This document shows positions 62,742 to 64,000 of a stretch of DNA of 64,000 nt, in pieces. Origin of the DNA: an uncultured Clostridia bacterium (GTDB lineage: Bacteria > Bacillota > Clostridia > TANB77 > CAG-508); the NCBI GenBank assembly GCA_934120045.1, contig CAKOTF010000004.1, positions 62,001-126,000 on the forward strand, given 5' to 3'. Made by a program: the position numbers and the translations under genes. A model generated the notes under the pieces. It did not search any database. It was given only the letters and a program-made list of their open reading frames with translations, and was not told the DNA's origin. Position 1 is the first letter of the stretch. The number at the start of each line of letters is the position of its first letter.

Positions 62742-64000
62742 ATGAACAAAATAAAAGAATTATATCAAAAATATAAAGAAATAATAAATTACTTAATATT
62801 TGGGGTATTAACAACAGTTGTATCATTAGTAACATATTATATATGTGTTTTCACAGTTTTAGATCCAGATAATGCTATTCAATTACAAATTGCTAATGTA
62901 ATTTCTTGGATTATAAGTGTTGCATTTGCATATATCACAAATAGAAAATTTGTATTTGAAAGTAATGAAGCAAATAAAATAAAAGAAGCAACTAAATTTG
63001 TAACTTCAAGAATAGCTACATTATTAATGGATATGGTGATAATGTGTGTTGGGGTAACAACGTTAAAATTTAATGATAAAATTATGAAACTAGTATCACA
63101 AGTAGTTGTAATTGTAATGAATTATATATTAAGCAAATTAATAGTATTTAAAAAAAAAAGTCAGTCAAAAATGGAGATAAGAAGTAAGTTAATAAAATTA
63201 ATGACAATTTGTTTTTCTATAGTATTTTTAATTGCATTATTAAATACAATATTTTTTAATAGAACTACACAAATTAATTATAGTGTTTTATGTATGAGTG
63301 TATTGTTAGTATTATCATATATCTTAATATATATAGCTTATAAAAAAATTCAGAAAACTGAATTTAAAAAGGAGCCTACAAAGTTTCAATTTGTGATATT
63401 TATAGTAATAATATTTATATTACAGATTGTTTTTGCTATATTAACATTTGCAACTTGTGGTTGGGATTGTGGAATAGTTATGGAAAATGCCTATGAATTA
63501 GTAGTTAATAATGATATAAATATTTATTATTTTTCAAGATGTCCTAATAATATAGGAATGTTATTAATTGCTACATATATAATAAGATTTATTAGTTTAT
63601 TTGGTACACCAACAATAGAACAAGCATATTTATTTACAATCATATTTAATATAATAATAGTGGATATATCAGCAATTTTAACATTTAAGATATGCAAAAA
63701 ATTATTTGGAAACAAAATTTGTTATTTCTCAAGTTTATTTATAATACCTTTAATAATGTTTTTACCATATATTATAATACCATATACAGATACTATAAGT
63801 ATGGTATTTCCAATACTTATATTTTATTTATATATAAAAATAAAAGAAGAGAAGAACGAAAACAAAAGAGCTTTTTTTACAATATTAGAAGGAATGCTTA
63901 CAATATTAGGATATTATATAAAACCAACAATAGTTATAGTTGTTATAGCAATATGTATTGTAGAAATACTAAGATGTAAAAAAATAAAAATGATAAATCT
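62742..64000 (+). CDS. GtrA flippase domain fused to a GT-C-type glycosyltransferase, 3' end outside window
   Basis: The frame starting at the ATG at 62742 (after AAAGGAATG) stays open to the last base, giving at least 419 residues. Residues about 15-140 form a GtrA domain with four spans (IINYLIFGVLTTVVSLVTYYI, VISWIISVAFAYITNRKFVFES, and the end SKLIVFKK). From about 150 on there are further membrane helices and an outer loop (GWDCGIVMENAYELV...YYFSRCPNNIGMLL, about 243-275) that resembles GT-C transferases. GtrA is thought to flip a polyprenyl-phosphate sugar, GtrB makes it, and a GT-C enzyme uses it. Here flippase and transferase seem joined in one chain. Confidence 0.8.
   Translation, partial: MNKIKELYQKYKEIINYLIFGVLTTVVSLVTYYICVFTVLDPDNAIQLQIANVISWIISVAFAYITNRKFVFESNEANKIKEATKFVTSRIATLLMDMVIMCVGVTTLKFNDKIMKLVSQVVVIVMNYILSKLIVFKKKSQSKMEIRSKLIKLMTICFSIVFLIALLNTIFFNRTTQINYSVLCMSVLLVLSYILIYIAYKKIQKTEFKKEPTKFQFVIFIVIIFILQIVFAILTFATCGWDCGIVMENAYELVVNNDINIYYFSRCPNNIGMLLIATYIIRFISLFGTPTIEQAYLFTIIFNIIIVDISAILTFKICKKLFGNKICYFSSLFIIPLIMFLPYIIIPYTDTISMVFPILIFYLYIKIKEEKNENKRAFFTILEGMLTILGYYIKPTIVIVVIAICIVEILRCKKIKMIN

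Noticed and set aside
1..64000. tRNA, rRNA, insertion sequences, integrases and attachment sites
   Set aside because: None were recognised on reading both strands; the G+C-rich cargo genes have no flanking transposase, and I saw no clear target-site duplication around them.

Overview
The window is a very AT-rich (about a quarter G+C by eye), densely coded, Gram-positive (Firmicutes, Clostridia-like) chromosome segment. Evidence for this placement: the era-yqzL-recO arrangement, minD-minE-rodA, a CwlD-type cortex amidase, CdaA-type diadenylate cyclase, a CIRCE-like heat-shock operator, an LPXTG surface protein, strong purine-rich ribosome binding sites with ATG/TTG/GTG starts, and promoters that almost always keep a 17-bp spacer. 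The species cannot be named from the sequence alone; an uncultured gut Clostridia lineage is my guess. No rRNA, tRNA, CRISPR array, transposase or integrase was seen.

Layout. 1-3.8 kb: the end of a REC-GGDEF response regulator, a G+C-richer dNMP-kinase-like gene on the minus strand, a PHP phosphoesterase, an MBL-fold hydrolase and MscL with a zinc-ribbon tail. 3.8-9.1 kb: a six-gene operon resembling the Arn (lipid-linked aminosugar) pathway: polyprenyl-phosphate glycosyltransferase, GT-C transferase, DegT/WecE aminotransferase, ATP-grasp ligase and a pair of EmrE/ArnEF-like small flippase subunits. 9.2-17.6 kb: cell-wall, division and RNA housekeeping genes (cwlD, minD, minE, rodA, dusB, a 766-residue unknown, era, yqzL, recO). 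17.6-31.2 kb: htrA, rnhB, a pilin-like protein, pdp, cdaA, truA, asnS, a TetR/acyl-CoA ligase pair, unknowns, a 26-residue-repeat (LRV-like) protein and tsaE. 31.4-39.4 kb: one giant GT84/GH94 cyclic-glucan-synthase-like gene. 39.5-49.3 kb: a second isolated G+C-rich gene, an ABC/FtsX exporter, an LPXTG protein, a SWIM-SNF2 helicase and hsp20. 49.5-64 kb: a surface-polysaccharide cluster with an ABC-2 exporter (Wzm/Wzt), several glycosyltransferases, a membrane-anchored MBL protein, a methyltransferase-like protein that lacks the expected SAM loop, and a GtrB/DUF2304/GtrA-type lipid-linked glycosylation module running off the window.

How the genes work together. Much of the window serves the cell envelope: lipid-linked sugar making, flipping and transfer (3.8-9.1 and 61.7-64 kb), polymer synthesis and export (49.5-61.7 kb), cyclic glucan synthesis (31.4-39.4 kb), peptidoglycan growth and division (rodA, minDE, cwlD), c-di-AMP signalling (cdaA), osmotic relief (mscL) and envelope/protein stress (htrA, hsp20). 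htrA and hsp20 carry the same tandem 8-bp repeat at 11-bp spacing upstream, suggesting a shared regulator.

The oddest elements are three single-gene units of higher G+C (the kinase-like gene at 748, the LRV gene at 29674 and the 121-residue gene at 39580), each with its own promoter and terminator. In two of them the promoter is a perfect TTGACA-N17-TATAAT, not found elsewhere among the promoters I located. They look like recently acquired, autonomously expressed cargo genes.
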